From the NCBI GenBank assembly GCA_023475715.1, contig JAMCVO010000365.1:1-5293 (forward strand): DNA of 5,293 nt, given 5' to 3'. This stretch comes from Actinomycetota bacterium (GTDB lineage: Bacteria > Actinomycetota > Humimicrobiia > Humimicrobiales > Humimicrobiaceae). Under the pieces are notes generated by a model that was not told the origin of the DNA, ran no database searches, and saw only the letters and a program-made list of their open reading frames with translations. This document shows positions 5,219 to 5,293 of this stretch, one piece after another. Made by a program: the position numbers and the translations under genes. Position 1 is the first letter of the stretch; each line of letters starts with the position of its first letter.

Positions 5219-5293
5219 GTCTTCAGCCTGGTTGTCAGAAAAAAACTAATAAGCTCTCTTGTCGTTTCACCAAGCAGAGATTTGCCGTTTTTG
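5209..5293 (-). CDS. C-terminal end of an unrecognised protein (cut by window edge)
   Basis: An open frame enters from the right edge and ends at TAA (5211-5209), giving 27 visible residues that include LLGETTRELISFFLTTRLK. Its last residues are mixed hydrophobic and basic, like an ordinary C-terminal helix. The other two minus-strand frames stop within the first 60 nt or so, which favours this frame. It would lie 45 bp upstream of purC on the same strand, as in an operon. The fragment is too short to identify. A purine gene would fit the context, but nothing in the residues shows it. Confidence 0.45.
   Translation of the reverse strand, partial: KNGKSLLGETTRELISFFLTTRLKTSG

Noticed and set aside
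5043..5249. Plus-strand 68-codon open frame over the purC start region
   Set aside because: It runs antisense to the PurC N-terminus and the purC ribosome site, and its Leu/Phe/Gln-rich content looks like a shadow.

Overview
The window comes from an AT-rich bacterial genome that uses the standard genetic code, with TGA and TAG acting as stops. Shine-Dalgarno sites, sigma-70-like promoter elements and a type II (lipoprotein) signal peptide all point to Bacteria. The YtxG/YtxH-like pair resembles Firmicutes, and the lipoprotein domain resembles one common in Chloroflexi and Actinobacteria. The phylum cannot be fixed from this sequence; an uncultured low-GC lineage is possible.

The window holds three transcription units. 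(1) A minus-strand cluster (about 1-2700) begins near 2690 and runs DUF948 (YtxG-like) protein, YtxH-domain protein, tldD, then the N-terminal part of pmbA/tldE, which leaves the window at base 1. Gaps are 9, 13 and 25 bp, so one four-gene transcript is likely. It joins two small membrane-anchored helical proteins to the TldD/TldE metalloprotease pair. (2) A single plus-strand gene (2787-3428) encodes a secreted lipoprotein with a C-terminal beta-sandwich-like domain. Its promoter lies back to back with that of the first cluster, and the two predicted -35 boxes overlap. (3) A second minus-strand cluster (about 5292-3415) holds the end of an unrecognised gene, purC (SAICAR synthetase, purine synthesis) and a comB-like 2-phosphosulfolactate phosphatase family gene. 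purC and comB are separated by 6 bp, and the comB ribosome binding site lies on the purC stop codon.

The lipoprotein gene and comB converge and overlap by 14 bp, leaving no room for a terminator between them. A 9-bp perfect inverted repeat sits between the unrecognised gene and purC. Coding is dense, and no stretch over 300 bp lacks a gene. I see no RNA genes, CRISPR arrays or mobile elements. Most genes belong to known families. The points worth a second look are the gene pairings, the tail-to-tail overlap, the basic tail on the ComB-like protein and the lipoprotein of unknown role. I found no convincing undescribed system.
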